From: Pseudomonas wenzhouensis
GTDB taxonomy: Bacteria; Pseudomonadota; Gammaproteobacteria; Pseudomonadales; Pseudomonadaceae
Assembly (NCBI RefSeq): GCF_021029445.1
Contig: NZ_CP072610.1
Coordinates: 1,984,001-2,048,000 of the forward strand
Length of the DNA stretch: 64,000 nt
Direction: 5' to 3'
The translations under genes were made by a program, and so were the position numbers. Below are positions 25,521 through 37,822 of this stretch, one piece after another. How positions within the stretch are numbered: position 1 is the stretch's first letter; the number at the start of each line of letters is the position of its first letter. A model generated the notes under the pieces. It did not search any database, was not told the origin of the DNA, and was given only the letters and a program-made list of their open reading frames with translations.

Positions 25521-26891
25521 CTAGCGGATCAGCTGAGCGGTGTCATCGAGGGCCTGGGCAAAACGCTGCAGGATCAGGCCGATCTCCGCCTCTTGGACAA
25601 TCAGTGGCGGGCAAAAGGCCAGTGCATCGCCCATGGCGCGGCTGATCATGCCGTGTTCCTGCGCCCGTGCGGCCATGTGTTTGCCCAGGGTGCCGAGGCT
25701 CTGGAACGGGGCCTTGGTCGTGCGGTCAGCCACCAGTTCGACTGCCGCAATCAGCCCACAGCCACGGATCTCGCCCACCAGTGGGTGGTCAGCAAACTGA
25801 TGCAGGCCCTTGTGCAGCAGCTTGCCCATCTCGGCGGCATGCTCGACCAGGTTTTCTTCTTCGATGATTTTGAGGTTTTCCAGCGCCACCGCAGTAGCCA
25901 CCGGATGGCCGCTGCCAGTAAAGCCATGGCCAAGGGTGCCGAGGCTGTGGCTCTGGTCGGCGATGCCCTGAAACACCTGCTCGTTAATCAGGATGGCGGC
26001 CAGAGGCTGGTAGGAAGACGACAGCTGCTTGGACAGCACCATGATGTCTGGCTGGATATCAAAGGTCTGGCTGCCGAACATATTGCCGGTTCGGCCGAAA
26101 CCACAGATGACTTCGTCGGCGATCACCAGAATGTCGTAGCGCTTACAGATGCGCTGAATCTTTTCCCAGTAGGTGCGCGGCGGAACGATCACGCCACCGG
26201 CGCCCATGACCGGCTCACCGATAAAGGCGGCAATGGTTTCCGGGCCTTCACTGAGGATTTTCTGTTCAAGTTCAGCGGCCAAACGGTCGGCAAACTGCTC
26301 CTCGGTCTCGCCAGGCAGGGCATGGCGATAGTGGTGCGGGCAGCCGACATGGAGAAAACCGGGCAGCGGCAGATCGAAGCCGCGTTGATTGACCGGCAGG
26401 CCGGTCAGGCTGGCACTGGCGACGGTAATGCCGTGGTAGCCGTTGACCCGGCTGATGAACTTCTTCTTGGCCGGGCGCCCCATGGCATTGTTCATGTACC
26501 AGACCATCTTCACCACGGTGTCGTTGGCTTCTGAGCCGGAGTTGGTAAAGAACACCTTGCTCATCGGTACGGGCGCCATTTGAACCAACTTCTCGGCCAG
26601 TTCAATGCTGGGTTGGTGCGATTTATGGCTGAACAGGTGATAGAACGGCAGGGTATGCAGCTGTTTCTCCGCGGCCGCGATCAGGCGCTGGTTGCTGAAG
26701 CCCAGGGCGACACTCCACAGGCCTGACATCGCCTCGATGTAGCCTTTGCCCTGCTCGTCGTACACATACACACCTTCTCCCCGCTCGATAATCAGGGGGC
26801 CGACTTCCTGATGCAGGCGTGCGTTGGTGTAGGGGTGGAGTTGGTACTGAATGTCTTTGCTTTGCAACGAAGAAGAAACTGGCTGGTTCAT
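25521..26891 (-). CDS. Class III omega-aminotransferase
   Basis: A 456-residue PLP enzyme. The cofactor lysine is in 'MVLSKQLSSSYQPLAA', the phosphate-binding region is 'TNSGSEANDTVVKMVWYMNNAMGRP', and 'VIADEVICGFGRTGNMFG' holds the ring-stacking Asp. Length and sequence fit the beta-alanine:pyruvate / putrescine-type omega-aminotransferases better than the ~425-residue GabT. In this operon it should take 5-aminovalerate (or 6-aminohexanoate) to the semialdehyde. It occupies the gabT slot of the E. coli csiD operon but comes before gabD. The gap to lhgO is 159 bp. Confidence 0.88.
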   Translation of the reverse strand: MNQPVSSSLQSKDIQYQLHPYTNARLHQEVGPLIIERGEGVYVYDEQGKGYIEAMSGLWSVALGFSNQRLIAAAEKQLHTLPFYHLFSHKSHQPSIELAEKLVQMAPVPMSKVFFTNSGSEANDTVVKMVWYMNNAMGRPAKKKFISRVNGYHGITVASASLTGLPVNQRGFDLPLPGFLHVGCPHHYRHALPGETEEQFADRLAAELEQKILSEGPETIAAFIGEPVMGAGGVIVPPRTYWEKIQRICKRYDILVIADEVICGFGRTGNMFGSQTFDIQPDIMVLSKQLSSSYQPLAAILINEQVFQGIADQSHSLGTLGHGFTGSGHPVATAVALENLKIIEEENLVEHAAEMGKLLHKGLHQFADHPLVGEIRGCGLIAAVELVADRTTKAPFQSLGTLGKHMAARAQEHGMISRAMGDALAFCPPLIVQEAEIGLILQRFAQALDDTAQLIR

Positions 26892-27050
26892 GGCACGATC
26901 TCGACTTGAGTGACTAGGCAGGGCTGGCCCGGCTCGGATTTTTTTAGAATGAGTGCCCTGTTGGGCACATGCGCCGCAGGCTACTGCAAGGCAGTGGCGC
27001 CGGGCTTGTCGCTGGGTGCAGTGTTTTTTGCACCGGCGGTACTGCCGGTT

Positions 27051-28292
27051 TCAAGCTGGCACGGCAGCTGTTTGCCGGGTTCTGTTGAAGCCCGTCAGGT
27101 CCAGGACCTGTGTGTTGACCTGATCAATGATGTAGGCGCCAATCGGCAGCGCCGACGTTGCGGCCGGCGACGGCGCGTTACAGACGTTGACGCTGCGGCG
27201 GGTGTTACGGAACAGGAAGTCTTCGATCAACTTGCCATCCCTGGACACCGCCTGGGCGCGCACCCCGGCCGGGTAGGGCTGCAGGTCCTTGATGCTGATA
27301 CTCGGGCAGTACTTGCGAACCTGCTGCAGGTAGCCGCGCTTGAACAGCGAGTTCTTCATCTCGCCCAGACCGGGACGCAGATTGTCGCGCAACACCTTGC
27401 GGATACCCGGATCGCCGAGCATGGCCAGGGTGTCGCTGATGGAAATATCGCGCTTGCGGTAGCCCTCACGCTTGAATGCCAGTACCGCGTTCGGGCCGAC
27501 GGTCACGCTGCCGTCGATCATGCGTGTCAGGTGAACCCCGAGAAACGGCATGGACGGATCAGGGATCGGGTAGATCAGGTGATTGACGATCTGATTGTGC
27601 TGTTCCGGCAGCTGATAGTATTCGCCGCGGAAGGGGCAGATGCTGAAGCCGGGGTCCAGTCCGAGCAGGCGTACGATGCGGTCAGCCATCAAGCCTGAGC
27701 AGGAAATCATCAACTGGCAGTTGAAGTCACCGGCGGAGGTCTGCACCTGCATTTCCGTGGGGCGCTCCTGCAGCCCGGTCACTTCGCAGCCATAGCGGAT
27801 TTCGCCACCACGACGCTGGAACTCGCGCGCCATGGCGGACGCGACTTCTTTGTAGTCAACGATGCCGCTTGAGGGCACGAAGATGCCGCCGATGCCGCTG
27901 ATATTCGGCTCGCGTTCGCGCAGTTCGCCCGCACTCAGCCAATGCCGCTCCAGGCCATTAGCGGCTGTGCGTTCCCACAGCGCCTGCATGCGCTGCATTT
28001 CCAGGTCATTGGTTGCGACCAGCAGCTTGCCGCAATTGTCGAAGCGAATCCCGTGCTGATCACAGAAGGCTTTGGTGGCACGGTTGCCCTCAAGGCAGAA
28101 TCGGGATTTCAGGGTGCCCGGCGTGTAGTACACACCGGCGTGAATCACGCCGCTGTTGTGGCCGGTCTGGTGCATTGCCGGAGCCTGCTCCTTCTCCAGC
28201 AGCAGTATGCGGCTGTCGGGATAGGCCTGGATCAGCTGCATGGCGGTGGACATGCCGATGATGCCGCCGCCAATGATGATGAAGTCGTACAT
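27051..28292 (-). CDS. lhgO: L-2-hydroxyglutarate oxidase/dehydrogenase
   Basis: A 413-residue FAD enzyme that oxidises L-2-hydroxyglutarate to 2-oxoglutarate and feeds electrons to the quinone pool. The FAD Rossmann motif is 'IIGGGIIGMSTAMQL'; 'AMHQTGHNSGVIHAGVYYTPG' and 'RGEYYQLPEQ' are LhgO hallmarks; 'PYPAGVRAQAVSRDGKLIEDF' closes the substrate site. It lies 93 bp downstream of csiD, the enzyme making its substrate. Both length and motifs are normal. Confidence 0.93.
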   Translation of the reverse strand: MYDFIIIGGGIIGMSTAMQLIQAYPDSRILLLEKEQAPAMHQTGHNSGVIHAGVYYTPGTLKSRFCLEGNRATKAFCDQHGIRFDNCGKLLVATNDLEMQRMQALWERTAANGLERHWLSAGELREREPNISGIGGIFVPSSGIVDYKEVASAMAREFQRRGGEIRYGCEVTGLQERPTEMQVQTSAGDFNCQLMISCSGLMADRIVRLLGLDPGFSICPFRGEYYQLPEQHNQIVNHLIYPIPDPSMPFLGVHLTRMIDGSVTVGPNAVLAFKREGYRKRDISISDTLAMLGDPGIRKVLRDNLRPGLGEMKNSLFKRGYLQQVRKYCPSISIKDLQPYPAGVRAQAVSRDGKLIEDFLFRNTRRSVNVCNAPSPAATSALPIGAYIIDQVNTQVLDLTGFNRTRQTAAVPA

Positions 28293-28385
28293 GCCGTTAC
28301 CTGCGATCTTTAGGTGATTGTCCGAAAGCCTTGGCCTGGCGGCCGGCAGGCTTCGGACAGAGCAGCGGAAGTCAAGGCCGCAGCG

Positions 28386-29363
28386 TTACTGACGCGGGTT
28401 ACGCAGCACTTTGGCGTGGGTGAAGTAGCCGCGCTGGCGCATCAGCTCACGGCGCAGGCCCGGATGCGCAGTGAAACGGTCGCGGCCGTGCAGCCAGAAG
28501 TGGTTGTTGATGAGCAGGAAGCTGCCCACCGGCACTTCGACCGAAATCTTGTGTTGGCTGTTTTCCAGCGACTGGCACAGGTCTGTCAGCCAGTTGCCTT
28601 CCTCGAAATTGCGCGGCTGCACGAACTGGTCGATGTAGCTGATGATCGGACGGCCCTGGTTGTCGGTGTCGAACACCGGGTGAAACACATCTTTGTCAAC
28701 GCGCTTGCTGGGCGGTGCGCTCCAGCGCATATCGCGACGGGCCAAGGGGTGGCTATTGAAGGTTTCAAGGTGCTCCCAGTCATCAAGGTGCAGCAGCAGG
28801 GAGTTACCGCCTTCCATGTTTTGCTCGTCGATCTTCATCATCAGCACGTAGTCGGTGTCTTGCTCGACAAAGGTGCCGTCGGTGTGCAGTTCCAATACCC
28901 GGTGTGGCTGGCGCAGGTAGCTGTCGGAGTTATCGACGTTCTGCACCACAAAGCGAGCGTAATACTGGCCACTCATCGCGTCGTAGTTGGAGCGGCCAAA
29001 CAGGTGGGCCACGGCCGTCGCCAGCTTCACCATGTCTTCGGCCTGCTCGACGTTGTCCAGTCCGGTCGGCTTGATCAGCAAACCACCGGTGCCGCGATCG
29101 ACCAGGGTGTTCACCAGCACCGGCTGCAGGGTGCCTTCGCACAATTCATCAAGCACTTTGGCCACGTGAAAGCGCAAGAACGACTTGTATTCAAGCGCCT
29201 GCACTGGCACATCGGCCAGCGCCGTGAGGAAGGCTTCGATTGTGGCTTGATGGAACGTCAATTCCAGCAGACGCGGCGAGCACTGGCTCGGTTCGAGGGT
29301 GAAACCCTTGAGCTCCTGCGGCAGCGGAACGACGAGATCTTTGACGGGAACAAAACGGGTCAT
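28386..29363 (-). CDS. glaH: Glutarate 2-hydroxylase (CsiD/GlaH)
   Basis: A 325-residue Fe(II)/2-oxoglutarate dioxygenase that hydroxylates glutarate to L-2-hydroxyglutarate with release of succinate. The iron ligands fit His and Asp of '[14 protein letters not shown]' and the His of '[15 protein letters not shown]', with an Arg soon after for 2-oxoglutarate. Start supported by AGGAG upstream. First gene of the leftward operon with lhgO, the aminotransferase and gabD; its promoter region is shared with divergent csiR. Also known as csiD. Confidence 0.94.
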   Translation of the reverse strand: MTRFVPVKDLVVPLPQELKGFTLEPSQCSPRLLELTFHQATIEAFLTALADVPVQALEYKSFLRFHVAKVLDELCEGTLQPVLVNTLVDRGTGGLLIKPTGLDNVEQAEDMVKLATAVAHLFGRSNYDAMSGQYYARFVVQNVDNSDSYLRQPHRVLELHTDGTFVEQDTDYVLMMKIDEQNMEGGNSLLLHLDDWEHLETFNSHPLARRDMRWSAPPSKRVDKDVFHPVFDTDNQGRPIISYIDQFVQPRNFEEGNWLTDLCQSLENSQHKISVEVPVGSFLLINNHFWLHGRDRFTAHPGLRRELMRQRGYFTHAKVLRNPRQ

Positions 29364-29424
29364 GGCGATTCTCCTAGGCGGGGAGTGCGGCGGTGTGGGG
29401 TCGGATTAATTTCGACTAAGTGCA

Positions 29425-29440
29425 AAAATATCGACATTTT
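29425..29440. promoter_or_regulatory. Near-perfect dyad, putative CsiR operator
   Basis: AAAATATCGACATTTT reads AAAATRTCGAYATTTT on both strands with a single asymmetric base pair per half. It lies between divergent glaH and csiR, 62 bp before glaH and 94 bp before csiR. GntR/FCD repressors bind such short dyads and CsiR is known to be released by glutarate; binding here is inferred from position. Confidence 0.6.
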
Positions 29441-29533
29441 AAGTATGTGTCAATAAAACCGTCCGCGCGGATGTCAGCCGCTCTTGGGGCGTGATTCGGT
29501 ATGATGGCGGGGTATGAAAAAAGGGCTGTTTAG

Positions 29534-30226
29534 ATGCAAGCACCAGTTTCTCGGGAAAACTCCGCTGTGCGTGGCTATGACGTGCTCAAGCGAGACATCA
29601 TTCGCGGGCTGTTCAAGCCCGGCGAAAAGTTGTTGATGAGTGGTTTGAAGGAGCGCTACGGGCTGGGGGTTGGGCCGTTGCGCGAAGCGTTGTCACAGTT
29701 GGTGGCAGAGCACCTGGTGGTGGCCATCAGTCAGCGTGGCTACCGTGTTGCGGCCATGTCGCTGCAAGAACTGGCGGACATCTACGATGCCCGTGCCCAT
29801 CTGGAGGCGATGCTCCTGACCCTGGCGATTGAGCGCGGCGACGACAGTTGGGAAGCAGAGATTCTGGCCCGCGACTATGCCCTGGCCAAGGTTGTCGAGG
29901 TGCGTAACGCTGAAGAAATGCTCAGCCTCTGGGATGCCCGGCACAAGGCCTTCCATGAGGCCATCGTGGCAGGCTGCGGCTCACACCACTTATTGAAAGT
30001 GCGTGCATCGCTGTTCGATCAGGCTGAGCGCTATCGCCATCTCTGGTTGCAGCACACGGTCTTTTCCGACCAGGCATTACAAGCCAAGCGTCAGGAGCAT
30101 GCGGTTTTGGTCGAGGCGATCCTCGCGCGTGATGCCGTGCGTGCCAGCCGCATTATGCGTGAGCACCTGCTCGGGCCCGTGCCGATCATCACTGCTTTGA
30201 TGAGGCAACGCGGTCTGGCTGGTTAG
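29534..30226 (+). CDS. csiR: GntR/FCD-family repressor CsiR
   Basis: A 230-residue regulator with an N-terminal winged helix ('YDVLKRDIIRGLFKPGEKLLMSGLKERYGLGVGPLREALSQLVAEHLVV') and a C-terminal FCD effector domain ('DARAHLEAMLLTLAIERGD', 'HKAFHEAIVAGCGSHHLLKVR', 'QEHAVLVEAILARDAVRASRIMREHL'). FCD domains bind carboxylates through metal-coordinating histidines; E. coli CsiR senses glutarate. Divergent from glaH. An IS66 end begins two bases after its stop, so its 3' untranslated region and terminator come from the transposon. Confidence 0.88.
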   Translation: MQAPVSRENSAVRGYDVLKRDIIRGLFKPGEKLLMSGLKERYGLGVGPLREALSQLVAEHLVVAISQRGYRVAAMSLQELADIYDARAHLEAMLLTLAIERGDDSWEAEILARDYALAKVVEVRNAEEMLSLWDARHKAFHEAIVAGCGSHHLLKVRASLFDQAERYRHLWLQHTVFSDQALQAKRQEHAVLVEAILARDAVRASRIMREHLLGPVPIITALMRQRGLAG

Positions 30227-30273
30227 ATGTAACCGCTCCATAAACCCCACCTACTGCTGATGGAGCGGGTCTG

Positions 30274-31830
30274 TCAGGATGCGCTCACTGGCGAGCAATT
30301 CCACGGCAGCAGCGCTTCGTAATCCTCGACGCTATTGGCGGTCGGCAGGCGTTCGAGGATGTGGCGCAGCCAGGCGTAAGGCTCCTGGCCATTGGCCTTG
30401 GCGGTTTCGATCAGGCTGTAGATCTGCGCGCTGGCCGTGGCCCCCTTGGGCGTGTCACTGAACAGCCAGTTCTTGCGCCCGATAACGAACGGGCGGATGG
30501 CGTTCTCCGCGCGGTTGTTGTCGATCGGCAGATGTCCACCTTCGACGTAGCGCTCAAGCCGGCTCCAGTTGCTGGCCAGGTAGTTCACTGCTTTGCCCAG
30601 GGCATTCTGCGCCGTGACCTGCGGCCGGGTCTTGTCTAGCCAGGCCTTGAGTTGGGCGAGTAGCGGCTGGCTGCGTTGCTGGCGGGCGGCCAGTCGCTCG
30701 TTATCGTTGGCCTCTTTCAGCTCACGCTCGATGCCGTATAGCTTGTTGATCAGGTTCAGCGCCACGTCGGCCCGGCCGGTCTTGCCCTTGGGCTGCACTT
30801 TCTGCGCTTCGACGAACTTGCGCCGCGCATGCGCCCAGCAGGCCAGGCGCTCTATCCCTTCCCGGGCGGCCACAGCGTTGTAGCCGGCGTAGTCGTCGGT
30901 CATCAAATAACCGCGATAGTCCGCCAGCAGGCGCAACGGCACCTCCTGCGCGCGGCTGGTGGAATAGTCAAAAAGGATCACTGGCCTGCCTGGTGGGCCA
31001 CCGGTTTGCACCCACATCCAGGATTGGCTATCAGGATCGCGCCCATGCTCCTTCAGCACCTGCACACGAGTCTCGTCGCAGTGAATCACCGGGCTGTCCA
31101 GCAGCTGATCGCGCAGCAGGTTGAGTAGTGGCTGCAACTGCTCGCCGCACTGGATCACCCAGCGCGCCAGGGTCTGCCGGGAGAGGTCGATACCGTGCCG
31201 AGCCAGTACCCTTTCGAAGCGGTGCAGGGGCAGGCCATCGACATACTTGGTGGTCAGCAGCATGGCCAGCACGCTGGGGCTGGCTAGGCTCTTCTCGATC
31301 AGTTGTGCCGGCTTGTCGGCGGTGACCGGGGCGGTTTCGCAGGCCTTGCAGGCGTATGTCTTGCGGATATGGCGGATCACCTGAACCCGCATTGGGATGA
31401 TTTCCAGCTGCTCACTGGTCTCCTCGCCGATCACCTGTTTGCGGCAACCGCATTCGCAGGTCAGTTCGTGCTCGGGCAGCTCGTAGATGACTTCGACACG
31501 CGGTAGCTCGGCCGGCAACAGTTTGCGCTTACCGCGAGGCGTGCTCGTTGCAACGACTGCCTCCTCGACCTCATCGGCAGGCGCTTCAGGCGCCGCTTCG
31601 GCCAAGCCCTCGGTCTCGTTGAACATCGCCAACTGCGGTGAATCCGGGTCGCTGCTCTGCTCGGATTTGCGACCGAACAGGCGCTGGATCAGCAGCGCGT
31701 TTTGTTCACGCAGGCGTTCGATTTGCCCGTCTTTGTCCTTGGCTAATTCCTGCGCCGACGACAACACCCCAGCGAGCAACTGTTTAAGCGCGGCGGGGTC
31801 ATTAGGAAGGGTTTCGGGCATGGAAATCAT
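30274..31830 (-). CDS. tnpC: IS66 transposase TnpC (second type)
   Basis: A 518-residue DDE transposase: coiled N-terminus ('[23 protein letters not shown]'), zinc motif '[20 protein letters not shown]', Asp in '[16 protein letters not shown]', Asp in '[12 protein letters not shown]' and Glu in '[20 protein letters not shown]'. The frame is intact. An alternative start lies three codons in. Confidence 0.95.
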   Translation of the reverse strand: MISMPETLPNDPAALKQLLAGVLSSAQELAKDKDGQIERLREQNALLIQRLFGRKSEQSSDPDSPQLAMFNETEGLAEAAPEAPADEVEEAVVATSTPRGKRKLLPAELPRVEVIYELPEHELTCECGCRKQVIGEETSEQLEIIPMRVQVIRHIRKTYACKACETAPVTADKPAQLIEKSLASPSVLAMLLTTKYVDGLPLHRFERVLARHGIDLSRQTLARWVIQCGEQLQPLLNLLRDQLLDSPVIHCDETRVQVLKEHGRDPDSQSWMWVQTGGPPGRPVILFDYSTSRAQEVPLRLLADYRGYLMTDDYAGYNAVAAREGIERLACWAHARRKFVEAQKVQPKGKTGRADVALNLINKLYGIERELKEANDNERLAARQQRSQPLLAQLKAWLDKTRPQVTAQNALGKAVNYLASNWSRLERYVEGGHLPIDNNRAENAIRPFVIGRKNWLFSDTPKGATASAQIYSLIETAKANGQEPYAWLRHILERLPTANSVEDYEALLPWNCSPVSAS

Positions 31831-31848
31831 GCCGTTGATTATACCGGC

Positions 31849-32208
31849 TTAGGTGACGAATCGCGGGGTCAAAACCTGGTGCGGCCGGTTGCGCCAGAGG
31901 TCGATACCGTCCAACAACCAGTTCAACTCCTGGGCTGTCAGCACGATGGCATCATCGCCGGGCTCTGGATGCGATTTGAAGCGTTCAGCCTCCAGTCGCT
32001 TCAGCCACAGGCAAAAGCCGTTGCGCTCCCAATACAAAATCTTCACGCGATTGCGCGCCCGGTTGAGGAAGACGAACAGCACCGGGTCGAACACCGCGAC
32101 CTCGATATCCAACTCGACCAGGGCGGCCAGGCCATCGATAGACTTTCGGAAATCCACCGGTTTGGGGTAGAGATAGACTTTTTCGACTTTCGCGTCGGGA
32201 CGTATCAT
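31849..32208 (-). CDS. tnpB: IS66 accessory protein TnpB
   Basis: A 119-residue IS66 Orf2 protein: 'VYLYPKPVDFRKSIDGLAALVELDI', 'VFLNRARNRVKILYWERNGFCLWLKRLEAERF'. The start MIRPDAKVEKVYL is preferred; the frame runs a little further upstream into the IS30 junction. Its usual partner tnpA is missing. Confidence 0.92.
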   Translation of the reverse strand: MIRPDAKVEKVYLYPKPVDFRKSIDGLAALVELDIEVAVFDPVLFVFLNRARNRVKILYWERNGFCLWLKRLEAERFKSHPEPGDDAIVLTAQELNWLLDGIDLWRNRPHQVLTPRFVT

Positions 32209-32235
32209 TACCACGGGCTCCAGAATTAATCGGGA

Positions 32236-32860
32236 GCGCAGCATCAGCTTTGCCCTTGATCAGATCGCCTTCTCAATGTCCTGGCATCTGGCGATCTTCG
32301 ATCTCTGGCGGACGCACATGAATACTGACCATATCGGATATCTGACCGCGGCGGTCTACACCGCCAGTACGAGGTCTGCGCGCAGTCTTACCCTGGCGTA
32401 GGCAGATGATCAGCTCCTTGCGCAGCTCGCCGACGGGCAAGGCATAAATCGCGTTGTAGATCGTCTCGCGACAGAAGTAGGCATCTCTGAGGTTGGGTAT
32501 GTTCATGCTGCGCAGCTTGCCGGCAATCTGCTCGGGAGACAAACGCTCACGCAGCATATGGGCCACCAACTCAAAGCGCTCGCTACCCGGCAACAGCTTA
32601 CGCATCGGCCGGCATACCTGACGCCGGGCCTGCATCTGTTGTTGAGCGAAACGGGCCGAATAAACGCAACGGACATCTCGGTTGCGGCGCACCTCTCGAC
32701 TGATTGTCGAGGGAGATCTCTTGAACAGACGAGCAATCCTGCGCAGGCCCAAGCCTTGGGCATGACCGATTTGAATGGTGGCGTGCTCTTCAACGCTGAG
32801 TTCGGCATATGACATAGGGGCAGCACCGTACCGGAAGGTCAGGTGTTGCACTCAGTTTTT
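32236..32860 (-). mobile_element. Truncated IS30-family element
   Basis: Only the transposase start and its upstream end remain; the rest of the DDE domain and one terminus are lost at the IS66 junction near 32235-32243. The GTGTTGCAC sequence near 32841 resembles IS30 terminal repeats, but I could not fix the end exactly. Confidence 0.6.
32240..32815 (-). pseudogene. IS30-family transposase, nonsense-mutated and truncated
   Basis: Starts MSYAELSVEEHATIQIG with the IS30 helix-turn-helix ('GLGLRRIARLFKRSPSTISREVRRN') and the central domain ('ERLSPEQIAGKLRSMNIP', 'ETIYNAIYALPVGEL'). Translation stops at a TGA at 32273-32275 exactly where IS30 proteins have Trp in 'GHWEGDLIKG'; the frame then continues EGDLIKGKADA before family similarity ends. 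So a TGG-to-TGA change and a later truncation both hit the gene, removing the catalytic domain. Confidence 0.85.
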
Positions 32861-33036
32861 GCCGCCGCCGTGCATAACCTGCGGGTGGCTTTGGTGGACA
32901 ATTTTCCTTGCCATTTTCAAGATTCTTCTCTATCCCGCGGCCTGCAGCGAGTCGGTGGGGTGTTCGGTAGGTATACACCCTGTCGGATAACCGCTGGGAA
33001 GTGGCAATTACACGACGGCGGGCAGGGTGGAGAAAG

Positions 33037-33059
33037 GCGCAGCGGTTAAACCGCTGCGC
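33037..33059 (-). terminator. Hairpin terminator downstream of aer
   Basis: GCGCAGCGGTT and its exact complement with a one-base loop centre, nine bases past the aer stop. On the leftward strand it is followed by CTTTCT. Confidence 0.65.
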
Positions 33060-33067
33060 ATTTTGTT

Positions 33068-34633
33068 TCAGCGGTTGAAGCGTTCGACCAGGGCGTATTG
33101 GCCCTGTGCGGTGTTGGTCAGGGCTTCGCTGAGTTTGGCGGTGCTTTGCGCTTCGCCGGCGGTCTGGTCGGACAGTTGGGCGATTGTGGTGATGTTCTGG
33201 TTGATTTCGTCGGCCACGGCGCTTTGTTCCTCGGCGGCGGCGGCGATCTGGTTGGCCATGTCGGCGATGTTGGCCACCGAGTCGCTGATACCGGATAGCG
33301 CCTGATCGGCCTGCAGCACGCGCTCGACACCTTCGTCGGCCTGTTTGCGGCCGATTTCCATGGTCAGTACGGCCTCTTCGGCAGTACGTTGCAGTTTGGC
33401 GATCAGGCCGTGGATCTGTTCGGTGGATTCGGCGGTGCGCTGCGCCAGTGAGCGTACTTCGTCGGCTACCACGGCGAAGCCACGGCCCATTTCACCCGCG
33501 CGTGCGGCTTCGATGGCGGCGTTGAGGGCGAGCAGGTTGGTCTGGTCGGCGATGCCTTTGATCACGTCGACCACGCCGCCGATCTCGCTGCTGTCCCGGG
33601 CTAGGCGGGTCACGGTTTCGCCGGTGTCACCCACCGATTGCGATAGGCGCTGAATGGCTTCGCGGGTTTCGGCGGCGATGCTGCGACCTTCGCTGGTCAG
33701 GCGGTTGGCTTCCTGGGTCGCGATGGCGGTGCGGGCGACGTTGCTGGCCACTTCCTGTGTGGTGGCGGCCATTTCGTTGACGGCGGTGGCGACCTGCTCG
33801 GTCTCCTGGCGCTGGCGTTCGAGGCCGGCCGAGCTGTTGTGCGCCAGCTTGTCGGCTTCGCGCGCTTGCTGGGTCAGATGTTCGGCGGTGTCCTGCAAGC
33901 GGGTGAGGCAGGTTTTCAGGCGTGCGTCCTGGCTGAGCATGGCCATTTCCAGGCGCGCCTCGGCGCCACGGCTGTCGGTGTACATCTGCGCGATCAGCGG
34001 ATCCGAGGTGGTTTGCTCTGCCAGCTTCAGCAGTCGCTTGGTGCCTCGTGTCTGCCAGGCGATACCGGCCAGGCCCAGCGGTACGGACAGGCAGGCGGCG
34101 AGGATGAAACCCCAGTTGCTGCCCATCCAGTGGCCGATCATAAAGCCGATCTGGCTGACCAGGATGAAGGGCATCCAGGCCTGCACGACGGGCAGCCACT
34201 GGTTGCTGGCAGGCACGGCAGACTTGCCGGTGTTGATGCGTCGATACAGCGTCTCGGCACGACGTATCTGTTCGGCGGTCGGCTTGACCCGGACGGACTC
34301 GTAGCCCACAACCTGGTTGTTTTCGGTGATGGGTGTGACGTAGGCGTTGACCCAGTAATGGTCTCCATTTTTGCTGCGGTTCTTGACGATACCCATCCAC
34401 GGAAGCCCGCTCTTGAGGGTCGTCCACATGTGGCTGAACACGGCGGACGGCACGTCGGGGTGACGCACGATGTTGTGTGGCGCGCGCAACAGCTCTTCAC
34501 GACTGAAACCACTGATGTCGACGAAGGCATCGTTACAGTAGGTGATTTGTCCCTTGAGATCCGTGGTGGAGATCAGGCGTTGTTGCGCAGGGAAGGTGCG
34601 CTCACGTTGGGTGACCGGCTGGTTGTTACGCAT
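33068..34633 (-). CDS. aer: Aer-like PAS-containing methyl-accepting chemotaxis protein
   Basis: A 521-residue energy-taxis receptor. The N-terminal PAS domain ('[43 protein letters not shown]') would bind FAD; two hydrophobic segments around 155-190 ('[41 protein letters not shown]') anchor it without a periplasmic domain. The signalling hairpin is '[38 protein letters not shown]'. It senses redox state and signals to CheA. aer next to acnA is conserved in Pseudomonas as I recall. Confidence 0.92.
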   Translation of the reverse strand: MRNNQPVTQRERTFPAQQRLISTTDLKGQITYCNDAFVDISGFSREELLRAPHNIVRHPDVPSAVFSHMWTTLKSGLPWMGIVKNRSKNGDHYWVNAYVTPITENNQVVGYESVRVKPTAEQIRRAETLYRRINTGKSAVPASNQWLPVVQAWMPFILVSQIGFMIGHWMGSNWGFILAACLSVPLGLAGIAWQTRGTKRLLKLAEQTTSDPLIAQMYTDSRGAEARLEMAMLSQDARLKTCLTRLQDTAEHLTQQAREADKLAHNSSAGLERQRQETEQVATAVNEMAATTQEVASNVARTAIATQEANRLTSEGRSIAAETREAIQRLSQSVGDTGETVTRLARDSSEIGGVVDVIKGIADQTNLLALNAAIEAARAGEMGRGFAVVADEVRSLAQRTAESTEQIHGLIAKLQRTAEEAVLTMEIGRKQADEGVERVLQADQALSGISDSVANIADMANQIAAAAEEQSAVADEINQNITTIAQLSDQTAGEAQSTAKLSEALTNTAQGQYALVERFNR

Positions 34634-34813
34634 GGCAAGTGTCCGTCATTGTTATGCCCTTTCTTAATCGGCCGACAAGCGGTGAAGTTGAGGGCGAATC
34701 CGTTTTGCTGCGAGTGTAAACGCTTTATGACGGACGGCACGTTTATGTCGCGCCCTTGGCGCTGTCATGGTTCCAGGCAGAGCCCTGCCGCGCGGGGCGG
34801 CAGGGCAACTGCT

Positions 34814-37555
<2,742 letters not shown>

Positions 37556-37822
37556 TGCACATCTCCTTGGGCCCGCACGGTTCGGGCTGTGTCTGATGGC
37601 GCAGACCTTCAAGCTAGTTCGGCTTGGGCGGTCTGGCGAGCGCATATCCTTTATCGGTTGTGACGCGCTGCCGGTTTCGGGAGGGCCGGTTTTTACCGAA
37701 CCGCATTCGCTGGCGGTCAGTTTGCCGAGCCGTACTTGTGGGCAGCGCATATGTAACTGGACAGGTTTAGCGGCTCGGGGTTCCTGTCTCGGGTATCATG
37801 CGCGCCTCAAGGAGCCCCTCTG

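Larger units (their letters stand above)
30229..32235 (-). mobile_element. Truncated IS66-family element
   Basis: The left end probably begins GTAACCGCTCCAT at 30229. tnpC and tnpB are complete but tnpA and the right end are missing: about 27 bp upstream of tnpB the sequence turns into an IS30 transposase fragment. It is a different IS66 type from the one at 11963 (low TnpC similarity). Without tnpA or a second end it should be immobile. Confidence 0.75.

Noticed and set aside
25593..26534. + strand frame opposite the aminotransferase
   Set aside because: No domain content, no ribosome-binding site, and the PLP motifs are on the other strand.
15253..30228. Island as a composite transposon flanked by two IS66 copies
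   Set aside because: The two IS66 elements are different types, the left one has its own intact 8-bp duplication, and the right one is truncated, so they cannot have moved the island as one unit.
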